64,000 nt of DNA from Melghirimyces profundicolus. GTDB taxonomy: Bacteria; Bacillota; Bacilli; Thermoactinomycetales; DSM-45169. The first letter of the stretch is position 1, and each line of letters opens with the position of its first letter. The stretch spans positions 81,482 through 145,481 of the forward strand of contig NZ_QBKR01000006.1 of the NCBI RefSeq assembly GCF_003054245.1, given 5' to 3'. A program made the position numbers and the translations under genes. The notes under the pieces are model-generated. The model was not told the origin of the DNA. It did no database searches and was given only the letters and a program-made list of their open reading frames with translations. Below, piece after piece: positions 25,312 to 35,152 of this stretch.

Positions 25312-26316
25312 TTATTGAATCGACGGAGCAAAAACATCCTCCAAGGCGGCTTCCGCGTCGGGATACTCGCTGTCCCGTGCAAAATCGTAAGCCTGATCCA
25401 CTGCTTGCCGGACCCGGGTCTCCATCGTATCGAGGACGTTGGATTGCACCCCCTGATTCAGAAGATGCTGTCTCAGCCGCATAATCGGATCCTTTTCCTT
25501 CAACCCGGCAACTTCATCCTTTTCCCGGTAGAGCTCCGGATCCCCTTGGAAATGACCCAACAGACGATAGGTCTCGATCTCAATCAGACAAGGGCCTTTC
25601 CCTTTCCGGGCCCGGTCAACCGCTTCCTCCGACACCCGGTACATTTCCAGCGGATCGTTCTCTTCCACGTGATATCCCGGGATATCGTAGGCGCTTCCGC
25701 GAACGGCGTTGCTTTTGACAGCAGTGGAGACCTCTTTTGGCACCGAAATACCATAGCGATTGTCCTCAATCACAAGGATCAGCGGTAATTTCCACAGTGC
25801 CGCCAGGTTCAACGCTTCATGAAACGCTCCCGAATTGGCTGCCCCTTCCCCGGCAAATGCCACCGCCACTTGATTTTGCTTTTTCATTTTACAGGCCAAG
25901 GCGGCACCGGCCGCCTGGGGGATCCCTGCTCCCACGATCCCGCTGCAGGAAAACTTGACACCGGGATCAAAGAGGTGCATGTGCCCTCCTTTTCCTTTAC
26001 CCAATCCGGAGACTTTACCGAAGATTTCCGCCGTCATCCGATCCAGATGAACCCCTTTGGCAATCGCAATATGATGGGGACGATGAGGGGCGGTGACCGT
26101 GTCCTCCGGGGTCAGGTGGGCACATATTCCCACTGCCGCCGGTTCCTGTCCCGAAGCCAGATGCATCTCTCCGGGAACCGTTCCGGCACCGATATTGAAC
26201 ACCGGAGTTTTCCCTTCCGTGTACACCTGGACCATGGTCTCTTCGTAATGGCGGATCTTGACCATGGTTTCATACATCCACTTTTGCCTTTCCAAAGGTA
26301 CCGAATGCTCTGACAT
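25312..26316 (-). CDS. acoA: Acetoin/2-oxo acid dehydrogenase E1 alpha subunit
   Basis: A 334-residue ThDP-dependent E1 alpha chain. GLGKGKGGHMHLFDP and the ThDP/Mg2+ motif GEGAANSGAFHEALNLAALW with VIEDNRYGIS are visible, as is YRLLGHFQGDPELYR. It decarboxylates or cleaves acetoin (or a 2-oxo acid) to hydroxyethyl-ThDP. The MSEHSVPL start (26314-26316) follows AAAGGAGGG; upstream in-frame codons run into the promoter. AcoR next door and the sigma54 promoter favour acetoin dehydrogenase over pyruvate or branched-chain complexes. Confidence 0.87.
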   Translation of the reverse strand: MSEHSVPLERQKWMYETMVKIRHYEETMVQVYTEGKTPVFNIGAGTVPGEMHLASGQEPAAVGICAHLTPEDTVTAPHRPHHIAIAKGVHLDRMTAEIFGKVSGLGKGKGGHMHLFDPGVKFSCSGIVGAGIPQAAGAALACKMKKQNQVAVAFAGEGAANSGAFHEALNLAALWKLPLILVIEDNRYGISVPKEVSTAVKSNAVRGSAYDIPGYHVEENDPLEMYRVSEEAVDRARKGKGPCLIEIETYRLLGHFQGDPELYREKDEVAGLKEKDPIMRLRQHLLNQGVQSNVLDTMETRVRQAVDQAYDFARDSEYPDAEAALEDVFAPSIQ

Positions 26317-26354
26317 CTGACGCCCTCCTTTGAAATGGGTCATTCCCCTCTCAA

Positions 26355-26370
26355 AGCAAAAAGAATGCCA
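26355..26370 (-). promoter_or_regulatory. Sigma54 promoter of acoABC
   Basis: Minus-strand TGGCATTCTTTTTGCT in the short acoR-acoA gap, GG and GC 12 nt apart. Transcription would start near 26344, 28 nt before the acoA ATG. Confidence 0.88.
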
Positions 26371-26398
26371 ATTGGATGGACGGGTGATTTCCACCTCT

Positions 26399-27956
26399 TC
26401 ACTGTTTCACAGTGTCGCGGAAACTTGTCTCACTCTGTTTCATCCACCGGTACAATGTGCTCCGGGATACCCCCAACAACCGGGCGGCCTTCGAAATGTT
26501 ACCCGAGGATTCCTTTAAAGCTCTTTTCACCGCCTGGGTCCGGCTCCGTTCGGTTTCCACCGTTTTTCTCAGCTCTCCCTTGGAAAGGATCCGCCGGACC
26601 TCCTCCTCTTGGATCGTTTCATGTTTGCTGAACAGGCTGCTGGACAGCAACACGTTTTTCAACTCCCGGATATTACCGGGCCAACCGTATCGTTGAAGCA
26701 CTCGAAAAGCCGCCGTCGAAAGCGGACGGGGAAGGTCCAGCTCCTTCGACAGATGGTCCACCAGTGCCGGCAGATCTTCCAAACGCTCCCGCAAAGGCGG
26801 CAGCTCAATCGGAAGCACATACAGCCGATAGAACAGATCTTCGCGAAATTTCCCTTCCCGGATCCGTTCGGGCAAGCTCCGATGGGTCGCCGTGATCACA
26901 CGGGCATCAATATGAATTTCCCGACTGCTCCCGAGAGGGCGGATCGTCTTTTCCTGAAGGAACCGGAGAAGAGCCACCTGCATTCTTTCGTTCATCTCGC
27001 CGACTTCATCCAAAAACACGGTGCCGCGGTGGGCCAGACGCAGTTTCCCCGGGTTTCCTTTGGGTTGCGCCCCGGTAAAAGCACCCGGGGCATATCCAAA
27101 CAGTTCGCTCTCCAGCAACTGGGGGGATAGAGCCCCGCAATTCAGTGCCACGAAAGGCTCCCGGGCCCGGGTGCTCCGGTCATGGATATAGCGGGCCAAA
27201 AGCTCTTTCCCCGTCCCGCTCTCTCCTGTCAGACATACAGGATGATCGACGAGGGCAGCCTGTTCCGCCATTTCAATCGTCTGCTGGAAGGCGCGGCTGT
27301 TCCCGATCACTCCCTGAAAACCGGCCACCGTGCCGGGTTCGATTCTCTGGATGCGCTCCTCCAGCGACATAGCCATGGTGGATACGATCGTCAACAAATA
27401 GGGATGGGCCTGTTCCAGCGGGCCGGAGACATTGAGCACACACAGCACGTTGCCCGTTTTGGTTCTGACTGGTGCAGCGGCACAGCACCAGGGGTGGGTA
27501 GCAACCGTATAATGCTGATATCCCTCCACATAAACAGGCTGCCGGGTCTCCAGAGCCGTCCCGATCGCATTGGTTCCCACATCTCTCTCAGACCACCGCG
27601 CCCCCGGTACAAAACGGATCTTTTCGGCAGCTGCCTTTGTTGCGGGGTGACCATCCCCGGCCAAAAGGTGACCTTCTTCATCGGTCAACAAAACAATCAT
27701 CCGATGTTGATGCAAAAGTTGTTGCAACTGTTTCACATATTTTTCGGCTTCCTCCCACATCCAGGACAAATGTTCCCTTCTCTCAAACAGCTCTCCTTTG
27801 GTCAGAAGCACATTCCCCCGGTCCCGGTGGGGATCGATGGCATATTCTTTACTGCGGATCCACGATTCCCGGATAACCTTCTCGATCCGGTTTTCGTCCA
27901 GGGTCCCTTCCCTGACAAAACGCTTCCATATGTTCATGGGCAAGGAAATCGTCACG
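26399..27956 (-). CDS. acoR: AcoR-like sigma54-dependent activator
   Basis: About 519 residues with an N-terminal GAF sensor (LLTDEEGHLLAG through [17 protein letters not shown], the AcoR-type NAIGTAL motif), then AAA+ (Walker A GESGTGKE, sigma54 contact PGAFTGA, Walker B VFLDEVGEM) and a Fis-type HTH (GNISKAARLLGVSRSTLYRW). The open frame runs further upstream, but GTG 27954-27956 has a strong GGGGAGGT and fits AcoR N-termini. It precedes acoABC in the same direction with a sigma54 promoter in the gap, so it should activate acetoin catabolism. Confidence 0.92.
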
Positions 27957-28218
27957 AATGGACCTCCCCTCCATATTTTTTGGCAATTTCGATTTTTATT
28001 CCTGAAAAATCTTTGTTCCGTGATGATAAAAGGTTTGGTTTTTTTCATGGGGTTTTTCACCATCGAAAACCAGGTGCTTGCCTTTTTTCCATGCACTTTC
28101 ACACAAACAAAAGACGATCCCTTATTTACCCAAGAATTATCCTGGAGCCAAGATTGGAGAGGTCAACAAGCAAAGACTCATTCCTTCTTAATGGTAAGAA
28201 AAAAATAAAAAAACCCTT

Positions 28219-28525
28219 AGTATTGTGAAAAAGTGAACGGCGGCATTTACCCGAAGCCGCTCCGGCTGCACTCACAGAGCACAAGTCTCGCCTGGGGTCG
28301 CTTCACTCCCCGGTCTCGCTATGCTGTCCTGCAGAGATGGTTGCACTGTCCGCTCCGAATCATCCTGCTGCGGGCAGGGGCAAAACGCCTTCGGATGCAA
28401 CACAGGGAAGCTTTTGCCCCTGAACGCCCTTGCAAGCTGATTCTCCGCTGGGCAGGACAGCAAAGTCGCTATTTCGGGTAAACGCTTCCCTTCTTCTGAG
28501 CCTAACCATAAATACAACGCTTCTA
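28219..28525 (+). repeat. Modular palindromic repeat, copy d (most complete)
   Basis: Starts AGTATTGTGAAAAAGTGAAC and ends near ATACAACGCTTCTAA. Nested inverted repeats from outside in: terminal TTGT/ACAA; GCATTTACCCGAA/TTTCGGGTAAACGC; GCTGTCCTGC/GCAGGACAGC; GGGGCAAAA/TTTTGCCCC. It also has the left terminator hairpin and one 55-bp CACTCACAGAGC module. It fills the gap between the acoR promoter region and the permease 3' end. The 28103-28218 stretch before it shows nothing I recognise. Confidence 0.92.
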
Positions 28526-28599
28526 ATGTCTCTTCATTTAATTGGGTGATTTCCCGACCATTAAACTCGTGGCCACCCCGATTCATGCAAGTGATAGGA

Positions 28600-29946
28600 C
28601 TATCCGGCCGAAACATGATCTCTGGACTTCTCTGGATGAATCCAATGTCGGGGTGTAAATGCGTCAGGCTGTAGACGGGCTTTTAGTCGCATTCCACAGT
28701 AGTAAGCCAACCCGGTAACCAGAAGGGACAACACGCTGGGGATGCCAAATGGCTTAACATATTGTGTGTAATAGCCCACTATCGTCCCCAATATCAAAGC
28801 GAGAGAGGCCACTCCGTTCCATCCCTTCAAGTCCACCCAGTCCTGTCGGCGAAGCCAGAAGAAATCGACGAACATGACACCTGCTATCGCCGGATACACC
28901 AACGCCGTCATATATAAGAAATCCATAAAGTAATTTAAAAAACCGGCCAACGCCACGAGGATGGCGGCAATGGTTCCCCCGAATGTGAGCCAGGCACGCC
29001 CCTTACCGGAGTTCACATTGAAAAGATTGGACAGAGCCAGTCCCATGCTGTAGTTATTGACCAGCTGACTGGTCCAGGTCGCCAGCCACAGGATCAAAAA
29101 GCCCCAGAAGGAAAAACCCAATTGCTGCATCACTTTCACGATATCCGCATCCCCCACACCCACGGACATCATGGCACCCACCCAGAACAGCGGAAGGCCC
29201 ACCCCTACGATTCCAATGGGAATGAGTAACTGATCCTTGATTTTCGGGCGACTGTAACGGGTGTAATCCGATGCAATCACCCATTGTGAAACATTGACAC
29301 CAATGATCAGACTGATGGCTGCCAACCACGTCATCTTCGGTTCCGGTGACCAGGTGACAATCTTTTCCCATCCTGTGTTCTGCAAAGCAAAAATGATCCC
29401 GCTGATAATCAAGACAAGCCCGGCGGGCACCGCCAGATAATCCGTCCACTTCATGGTGGAATAACCGATAATGGACGGCAGCGCAAAAAGCAACCCGGTG
29501 ATGACTGTAATTACCGCCCATGCAACCCACTGCTTTTCATAATCAATGCCGATCATGACTGAGATCGCATTGGCTGCAACCGCCGTTTGAACCGCCCACC
29601 ACCCCATGGAAATCAGAAAGATGGTCAACCCGATAATCCACCGTGCCTGTGTCGCACCAAATCCGGAACGTGCGATCACGGAGGAGGACCGACCGGACTT
29701 GGCCCCCATATAACCTTGAATGCTGTTTCCCACCCATTGCACCATCAAAGCCACGGCCAGCAATCCCAAAATTTGTATCATTCCGAAACTGCCCGCCAAT
29801 GTGGCTCCCACCATCAGAACGGGAATGGTAAATTCCAATCCGCCAAAAATGATAGCCGGCGTCACCCAGGATTGCCGTTGGGACTCTGTTACTTCAGCCA
29901 GGGCCTCATCGTTCCGGACTGCCTGTCCCAGGTTTTGTTTTTCCAT
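28600..29946 (-). CDS. NCS1-family cytosine/hydantoin-type permease
   Basis: A 448-residue, 12-helix sodium or proton symporter of the nucleobase:cation symporter-1 family. Indicators are GLEFTIPVLMVGATL, GRSSSVIARSGFG, GWWAVQTAVAAN and SDYTRYSRPKIKD with the following helices. It is the last gene of a run hyuA-hyuB-permease, so hydantoins, allantoin or similar cyclic ureides are the likely cargo. The start follows GGAAGGG. Repeat copy d lies beyond its 3' end and its hairpin can act as terminator. Confidence 0.9.
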   Translation of the reverse strand: MEKQNLGQAVRNDEALAEVTESQRQSWVTPAIIFGGLEFTIPVLMVGATLAGSFGMIQILGLLAVALMVQWVGNSIQGYMGAKSGRSSSVIARSGFGATQARWIIGLTIFLISMGWWAVQTAVAANAISVMIGIDYEKQWVAWAVITVITGLLFALPSIIGYSTMKWTDYLAVPAGLVLIISGIIFALQNTGWEKIVTWSPEPKMTWLAAISLIIGVNVSQWVIASDYTRYSRPKIKDQLLIPIGIVGVGLPLFWVGAMMSVGVGDADIVKVMQQLGFSFWGFLILWLATWTSQLVNNYSMGLALSNLFNVNSGKGRAWLTFGGTIAAILVALAGFLNYFMDFLYMTALVYPAIAGVMFVDFFWLRRQDWVDLKGWNGVASLALILGTIVGYYTQYVKPFGIPSVLSLLVTGLAYYCGMRLKARLQPDAFTPRHWIHPEKSRDHVSAG

Positions 29947-29975
29947 TCTTTTTCAACCCTTCCGGATATGGATAG

Positions 29976-29997
29976 CCCCATCATCAAGATGATGGGG
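29976..29997. other. Intercistronic hairpin between hyuB and the permease gene
   Basis: CCCCATCAT-caag-ATGATGGGG, a perfect 9-bp stem. The T-run (ATTTTTTAC) follows it on the + strand, but the genes are on the minus strand, so for hyuB-permease mRNA it is a stem without U-tail: a processing or stability element, or a barrier to antisense transcription. Confidence 0.65.
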
Positions 29998-30006
29998 ATT
30001 TTTTAC

Positions 30007-31752
30007 TCACTTCTGTCGTTTTTCGCGCTCCGGGGTAAACCCGATGATGTCATAATGAACGGGATCGACCCGAACACCATAGTCTGCCTCGGCCTGTTCC
30101 ACTGTGATCCAACCATTGCGGACATCCTGGGCTACTTTTTCGGGATCGCGTTGGAACGGATCCCCATACCCCCCTCCGGTGGCGGTGATCAGCCGAACCA
30201 CATCCCCCTTGTTTAATGGATGGCGGGCATATTTACCGAAGGGACCTTCCACCGTTCCATCCGTTTTCACGATTTCGAACCCGTTTTCCGAACCCTCTTT
30301 GCCGCCATGGGCTCCCCAGGGAAGGTATTTATGTCGGCCGAAGGTTCCGGTGAATGTCTGCCCGTCGGTCAGTGCTCGGTAGGAACGAATGACACCTGAT
30401 CCGCCCCGATACTCCCCGGCTCCCGCTCCATCGGCACGGAAACTGTATTCGTCCACCATCACGCCGTAACGGGTTTCCGCCACTTCCACCGGGACATTAT
30501 AGGTCTCTCCGTCCCCGATACAGAACTGCCCGTTTTCTCCGTCTTTTCCTTGTGCCGCTCCCCAGCCGCCCACCAGGGGCTCAACAATCAGGAAGGGTTC
30601 GTCAGTGTCCGGATGCTGACCCGCCAATACCACTCCGCAGACAGACAACAGATGCCCGGCGGTTAAACGGTGCGGAACTACCGGGGCCAGCGCTTTCCAG
30701 ATGAGATCACAACCATACAGCATGGTTTCCCAATAGGTCGAGACGGCAGCGGGGCGTTCGGCGCTGAAGATCGAACGGGGGTCGGTGATCACCTTCAGAG
30801 GACGGAATACCCCGTCATTGACATCCTGCGAGGGGTTGGTCACTGCCAGGAAGATGGCACGGACAGCCGATAACAGCCCGGTATAGGAACAATTAACCGG
30901 CCCCAGGACTTGCGGATGGCTCCCCCTGAAATCGCAAATAAACTCCTCATCGGTGATGGTCACTTTGACCTGAACCTTGAAAGGACCGCTTCCCAATCCG
31001 TCGTCATCGATGTAGTCCACCGCGTCAAACGTACCCTTGGGCAGCTGCCGTAACTGTTGTCGGGAGATCTCTTCCCCATGATTTAACAAATGCTCAATGG
31101 AAGCTTTGACGACATCGATCCCATACTGCTCACACAACTCAGTAAACCGTCTTTCTCCCGTTTTCAGTGCGGCCACCTGCGCCCACATATCTCCCAATGA
31201 ACTTTCCGGAAAACGAACGTTGACACGGATGAGATCCACCAAGGCCTGATTGAGAACACCGGCTTCATACAGCTTCACACAGGGAAATTGCAACCCTTCC
31301 TGGTAGATCTCGGTCGAATCCGTCGTCCAGGAACCCGGATCCTTCCCTCCCACTTCGGTCCAGTGGGCTTTATTCACCGAAAAGGCCACCAGTTCCCCTT
31401 GATAAAAGATCGGCATCAGGAGCCCGACATCGGAAAGGTGGGAACCCCCTCCCCCATAGGGATCATTCATGATCAGGATATCCCCCGGCTCCAATTGATC
31501 CGGCCCGAACTTGTCCAGCGCATCCTTCACCATCGATGACAGCATCCCGATAAACCCGGTAACGCCATTTCCCTGGGTCAACAGCTGACCTTTTGCGTCG
31601 GTGAGGCCGCTGGCATAGTCGAGCACCTCATAAATAATGGGGCTCATCGATGTACGGGCCAAGGCGTAAAACATTTCATCTCCAATGGCCAACAGCGAAT
31701 CTTTCACAATTTCAAGCGTAAACGGGTTAACGGAGATACGGGTTTTATTCAT
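30007..31752 (-). CDS. hyuB: N-methylhydantoinase B / 5-oxoprolinase-type subunit
   Basis: ATP-dependent hydantoinase B subunit of 581 residues: ALARTSMSPIIYEVLDYASG, NDPYGGGGSHLSDV and the C-terminal YRGGSGVIRSYRAL and GGGYGDPFQRDPEKV are family hallmarks. It forms a complex with HyuA. ATG 31750-31752 is chosen, 10 nt behind GGGAG; an in-frame GTG at 31759-31761 overlapping the hyuA stop as GTGA is the alternative. Lies between hyuA and the permease gene. Confidence 0.92.
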   Translation of the reverse strand: MNKTRISVNPFTLEIVKDSLLAIGDEMFYALARTSMSPIIYEVLDYASGLTDAKGQLLTQGNGVTGFIGMLSSMVKDALDKFGPDQLEPGDILIMNDPYGGGGSHLSDVGLLMPIFYQGELVAFSVNKAHWTEVGGKDPGSWTTDSTEIYQEGLQFPCVKLYEAGVLNQALVDLIRVNVRFPESSLGDMWAQVAALKTGERRFTELCEQYGIDVVKASIEHLLNHGEEISRQQLRQLPKGTFDAVDYIDDDGLGSGPFKVQVKVTITDEEFICDFRGSHPQVLGPVNCSYTGLLSAVRAIFLAVTNPSQDVNDGVFRPLKVITDPRSIFSAERPAAVSTYWETMLYGCDLIWKALAPVVPHRLTAGHLLSVCGVVLAGQHPDTDEPFLIVEPLVGGWGAAQGKDGENGQFCIGDGETYNVPVEVAETRYGVMVDEYSFRADGAGAGEYRGGSGVIRSYRALTDGQTFTGTFGRHKYLPWGAHGGKEGSENGFEIVKTDGTVEGPFGKYARHPLNKGDVVRLITATGGGYGDPFQRDPEKVAQDVRNGWITVEQAEADYGVRVDPVHYDIIGFTPEREKRQK

Positions 31753-31757
31753 GATTC

Positions 31758-33806
31758 TCACACTCCCGTTTCAATAATGAGGTTACCAAACGCATCCACA
31801 GTCAGCTTTTGTTCGGGATAAAGGACACAAGTTGCTGTCTTTTCTTCAATGATGGCTGGACCTACCACTTCCATCTCCGGCTCCATCTGAATCCGATCAT
31901 AAACGGGGACCTCCAGCCAGCCTTCTTCTTCATACAACACCTGTCTTTTTTCCTTTAAGGCTTCTTCCACGTCCACGTCTTTTCCGGTCCTTTCCAAAGG
32001 AGGAAGAGCCGGTTTCCGGACCTTGCCAAAGGCTGTGAGGTGCATGTTGACGATTTCCGTTTCCGCTTCTTCCAAACGGAAGGTATAGTGTTGTTCATGG
32101 GCTTCGTGAAACCGACGGATGATCTCCTGAAGATGGTCAGCAGTCAGACGCCCTTCGGGAATCGGAACCTTAACCGTATGCTCCTGCCCCAGATACCGCA
32201 TATCGAGGAAACGTTCAAAATGAACCCGATCCTCGGCAATCCCTTCGGTTTCAAATTGCTCGACCGCCTGCTGTTCCATTTGGTTCCAATCCTCGTTAAA
32301 AGAGGTCAAATCCAATTGATTAAGGCGGTGAATGTAGGTCTGAATATAGTCGTGACGAAGATCCGACATCAACATCCCCCATGCGGCAAACACTGATGAA
32401 GCAACCGGGACAATCACTTTTTTCACACCCAGGGCTTTCGCCAGTGCCGTCGCATGGAGAGGACCGCCGCCACCAAAAGCAACCAGCGCGAATTTCCGGG
32501 GATCGTACCCTTTCCGCACGGAGATCAGCTTCAACGCGTTCAGCATGTTGGAATTCGCGATTCGGAGAATACCCAAAGCCGCATCCTCTGCCGTCATCGA
32601 AAACGGACGTCCGATTTTTTCTTCCAAGATGGTTTTGACGGCTTCCATGTTAACGGGGTAATCAAAATTTTCCGGGGACAGGCGTCCCGTCACCAGGTTG
32701 GCATCCGTGGTTGTCGGCTCCGTCCCCCCTTGTCCATAAGCGATGGGACCCGGAACGGCACCGGCAGATTTCGGCCCCACCTTTAACGATCCGGCCTCAT
32801 CCAGCCAGGCAATGGAACCGCCTCCATTTCCAATCTCCACAATATCGACAACGGGGGTTTTAATCGGATATCCGGCCGAGCGATCGGTCCGCTCAATGTG
32901 ATAATCGGTGGTGATCCTTACTTCCCCCTCGTCGATCAGGGAGCATTTGGCCGTCGTTCCCCCAACATCAAACGCGATCAGGTTTTTCTCCCCGATGAGT
33001 TCTCCCAAAATCGCCGTCCCGTACACCCCCGCAACCGGACCGGACTCCACCATGTGGATCGGAGTTTTTTTGGATTGCGTAAACGTGGTAGTCCCCCCGT
33101 TGGATTGCATGATGTAGGTCTGAGCGTCAGCTCCCGCTTCCTCCAACCCCTTTTCCAGCTGGTTAATATAACGGGCAGCCACCGGCTTTACATACGCATT
33201 CAGTACAGCCGTGTTGGTCCGTTCATACTCTCGCCATTCCTTTGTGATTTCATGGGAGGCGGTGACTGCGACCTCCGGCCAATACTCCCGGATAAAATGA
33301 ACAGCCGATTGTTCATGAGAGGGGTTGGTGTAAGCATGAAGGAAACAAATCGCGACCCCTTCCACCCCCTGCTCCTTGAAATCATCCAGATGTCTCTTCA
33401 ATTGATCCAAATCCAGGGGCGTCAGGACTTCCCCCTTATAGTTCAGGCGTTCATCCACTTCACGCCGAAGGTAACGCGGAACAAACGGAGCCGGCTTTTG
33501 ATATCGCACGTTAAACAGGTCCGGACGATTCCCCCGGGCAATCTCCAGAACATCCCGAAAGCCCCGGGTCGTAATCAGACCGGTCTTAACCCCGGTCCGC
33601 TCGGTTAAAGCATTGATGACCACGGTTGTTCCGTGAATAAATACGTCCATTTCTTCAACCGGACGTTCCAGACCGTTCAGAAGGTTTAAAACACCTTTTT
33701 CAAAATGGGGAGGGGTCGTATCTCCTTTGGCAATGGTGGTACGCCCCTTTTCATCCACCAGCACAAGATCCGTAAAGGTTCCACCGATATCTGTTGCTAC
33801 ACGCAT
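31758..33806 (-). CDS. hyuA: N-methylhydantoinase A / 5-oxoprolinase-type subunit
   Basis: A 682-residue ATP-dependent hydantoinase A subunit with an actin-like fold. ATDIGGTFTDLVLVDEKG (phosphate 1), HGTTVVINALTERTG, DVGGTTAKCSLIDEG (phosphate 2) and VAFGGGGPLHATALA are seen. It hydrolyses hydantoin-like rings or 5-oxoproline at the cost of ATP together with HyuB. GGGAGGAG stands before ATG. It is the first gene of the hyuA-hyuB-permease operon, 24 bp behind the XRE-cupin regulator. Confidence 0.92.
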   Translation of the reverse strand: MRVATDIGGTFTDLVLVDEKGRTTIAKGDTTPPHFEKGVLNLLNGLERPVEEMDVFIHGTTVVINALTERTGVKTGLITTRGFRDVLEIARGNRPDLFNVRYQKPAPFVPRYLRREVDERLNYKGEVLTPLDLDQLKRHLDDFKEQGVEGVAICFLHAYTNPSHEQSAVHFIREYWPEVAVTASHEITKEWREYERTNTAVLNAYVKPVAARYINQLEKGLEEAGADAQTYIMQSNGGTTTFTQSKKTPIHMVESGPVAGVYGTAILGELIGEKNLIAFDVGGTTAKCSLIDEGEVRITTDYHIERTDRSAGYPIKTPVVDIVEIGNGGGSIAWLDEAGSLKVGPKSAGAVPGPIAYGQGGTEPTTTDANLVTGRLSPENFDYPVNMEAVKTILEEKIGRPFSMTAEDAALGILRIANSNMLNALKLISVRKGYDPRKFALVAFGGGGPLHATALAKALGVKKVIVPVASSVFAAWGMLMSDLRHDYIQTYIHRLNQLDLTSFNEDWNQMEQQAVEQFETEGIAEDRVHFERFLDMRYLGQEHTVKVPIPEGRLTADHLQEIIRRFHEAHEQHYTFRLEEAETEIVNMHLTAFGKVRKPALPPLERTGKDVDVEEALKEKRQVLYEEEGWLEVPVYDRIQMEPEMEVVGPAIIEEKTATCVLYPEQKLTVDAFGNLIIETGV

Positions 33807-33830
33807 TTCGATCTCCTCCCTTGATCAAAC

Positions 33831-34379
33831 TTAAAAAATCACGGGTGTAAGAACACACAGGATTTGTGCACGCTGGTTCAATGGATTCATCCAGTAATGC
33901 TGCAGGCGGGATGGATAATGGATGGCTTCCCCCTTTTTCAGGAGATACTCCTCCCCCTCCACATAGACCTTCACTTCTCCCTCCAATACAAAAAAGAACT
34001 CTTCTCCGGGGTGGCTGAAAACTGTTTCCTGAACCTGCAACGGGTCTAAAGTAACCAACATCGGCTCCAACCGCCGTTCCGCAAACTCACCGGATAAGCG
34101 GACGTATTCCGCGATGGATCCCTCAATTCGAAACGGTTGGTAATCCTCTTTTTTCACGGTATAACGTTGGTTTCCGCTGTCCTGAAAAAAGTGGCTGATA
34201 TGAACCCCTAAGCCGTCGGAAATCTTTTTCAGCGAAGTAATCGCCAGCGAGGAACTGCCCCGTTCGACTTGGGAGAGAAAACTGACGGATAAACCGGTAC
34301 GTTCACTCAGATGTTTCAAGGTAATTTGTTTTTGTAGTCTGATCCGTTTGATTTCGCTGTAAATTCTGTCCATCAACAT
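33831..34379 (-). CDS. XRE-cupin transcriptional regulator
   Basis: A 182-residue regulator with an N-terminal XRE helix-turn-helix (RLQKQITLKHLSERTGLSVS, residues about 10-60) and a C-terminal cupin effector domain (HPGEEFFFVLEGEVKVYVEG). The start is the ATG at 34377-34379, 7 nt behind AGGTGAT; an earlier in-frame GTG (34389-34391) has poorer spacing. It heads the hyu operon, so it is most likely a local and self regulator responding to a small ligand. Confidence 0.9.
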   Translation of the reverse strand: MLMDRIYSEIKRIRLQKQITLKHLSERTGLSVSFLSQVERGSSSLAITSLKKISDGLGVHISHFFQDSGNQRYTVKKEDYQPFRIEGSIAEYVRLSGEFAERRLEPMLVTLDPLQVQETVFSHPGEEFFFVLEGEVKVYVEGEEYLLKKGEAIHYPSRLQHYWMNPLNQRAQILCVLTPVIF

Positions 34380-34598
34380 CCCATGTATCACCTGCTAATA
34401 AGAGATCAGATATATTTGTTAATTTCGATATAGGTGTACAAAATTCCTCCTTCACTGTAATAAGTAAAAAAAAAACGCACCTCTGACCATGTGGCAAAAG
34501 GTACGGTTTTCCAATTATTAGACACACCCTAATACTGCTTTGAGTCTTGAAGGATGAATCCTCGGATTTGTCGAAAGATGTCTCCGAGGTGGTAGATC

Positions 34599-34880
34599 AT
34601 GGATTCCAAACGCATTCCAAAAGCGATTCGTCAACCCGTCCCGGAACTGATGGAATTCCTGAAGCCCTATCGTGAAGTTTTTAGCCGGGAGGAACCCCGA
34701 CAAACCCTTGAACGTTATATCACCGGTCTTCTGAGTGATCTTCCGCGTAAAAACGGTCAGACGATCGGCGAATATTTGGAAGGAATCAGCTACCATCGGA
34801 TCTATCAATTTTTGGTTACCAACCGTTGGGATGAGCAGAGGCTGGAAAGCATCCGAATCCGGCAACTTACTCATAGCCCA
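34599..34880 (+). pseudogene. IS701-family transposase, N-terminal fragment
   Basis: Reads as the first 90 or so residues of an IS701-type DDE transposase (LKPYREVFSREEPRQTLERY, ITGLLSDLPRKNGQTIGEYL). After LTHS the sequence becomes the opposite-strand remnant of another transposase. No catalytic DDE region and no second IS end are visible. Confidence 0.7.
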
Positions 34881-35098
34881 GTTCATACCGGAACTTCAAG
34901 TACATCAAGCGAAGGTAGGTCTCAACGGGAACCGTTGGACGACCCTTTTGAGTATGGAAACACTCGAGAAAAGGTTGTAAAAAACGCTCATCGTCCAGTA
35001 GATTGATCCACTTGCTCCAACTCCGGAGGCAAGGAACGAAGCGGCTCAGGTAAGATCGAATCCCAGAGGGTTCCTTGGGTTTGATGAAGTTTTAACAT
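34878..35098 (-). pseudogene. DDE transposase fragment (IS5/IS1182-like)
   Basis: From ATG 35096-35098 the minus strand reads MLKLHQTQGTLWDSILPEPL and LRSLPPELEQVD, then after a frameshift LLDDERFLQPFLE and GRPTVPVETYLRLMYLKFRY, a typical IS5/IS1182-type transposase N-terminus. It is cut off by the IS701 fragment at 34878. Family assignment from memory of the motif only. Confidence 0.6.
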
Positions 35099-35152
35099 TT
35101 TCCGCTCACCCCAAAAAAGGATTTTGAGGGGCGGATGGTGAAAACATCAACC

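Noticed and set aside
27182..28228. 348-codon + strand ORF opposite acoR
   Set aside because: The minus strand encodes an unmistakable AAA+ activator there; the + frame lacks motifs.
28480..28500. Right end of the repeat (GGAAGCGTTTACCC) as a CcpA cre site
   Set aside because: Three mismatches to the consensus, and it is explained as the inverted partner of the left terminus.
28219..28525. Repeat as group II intron or HEARO-type RNA
   Set aside because: No domain V-like hairpin, no associated ORF, and I cannot match HEARO features by eye.
28272..28616. Minus-strand ORF of 114 codons behind the NCS1 permease
   Set aside because: Most of it is translated from repeat copy d, and it has no good ribosome-binding site.
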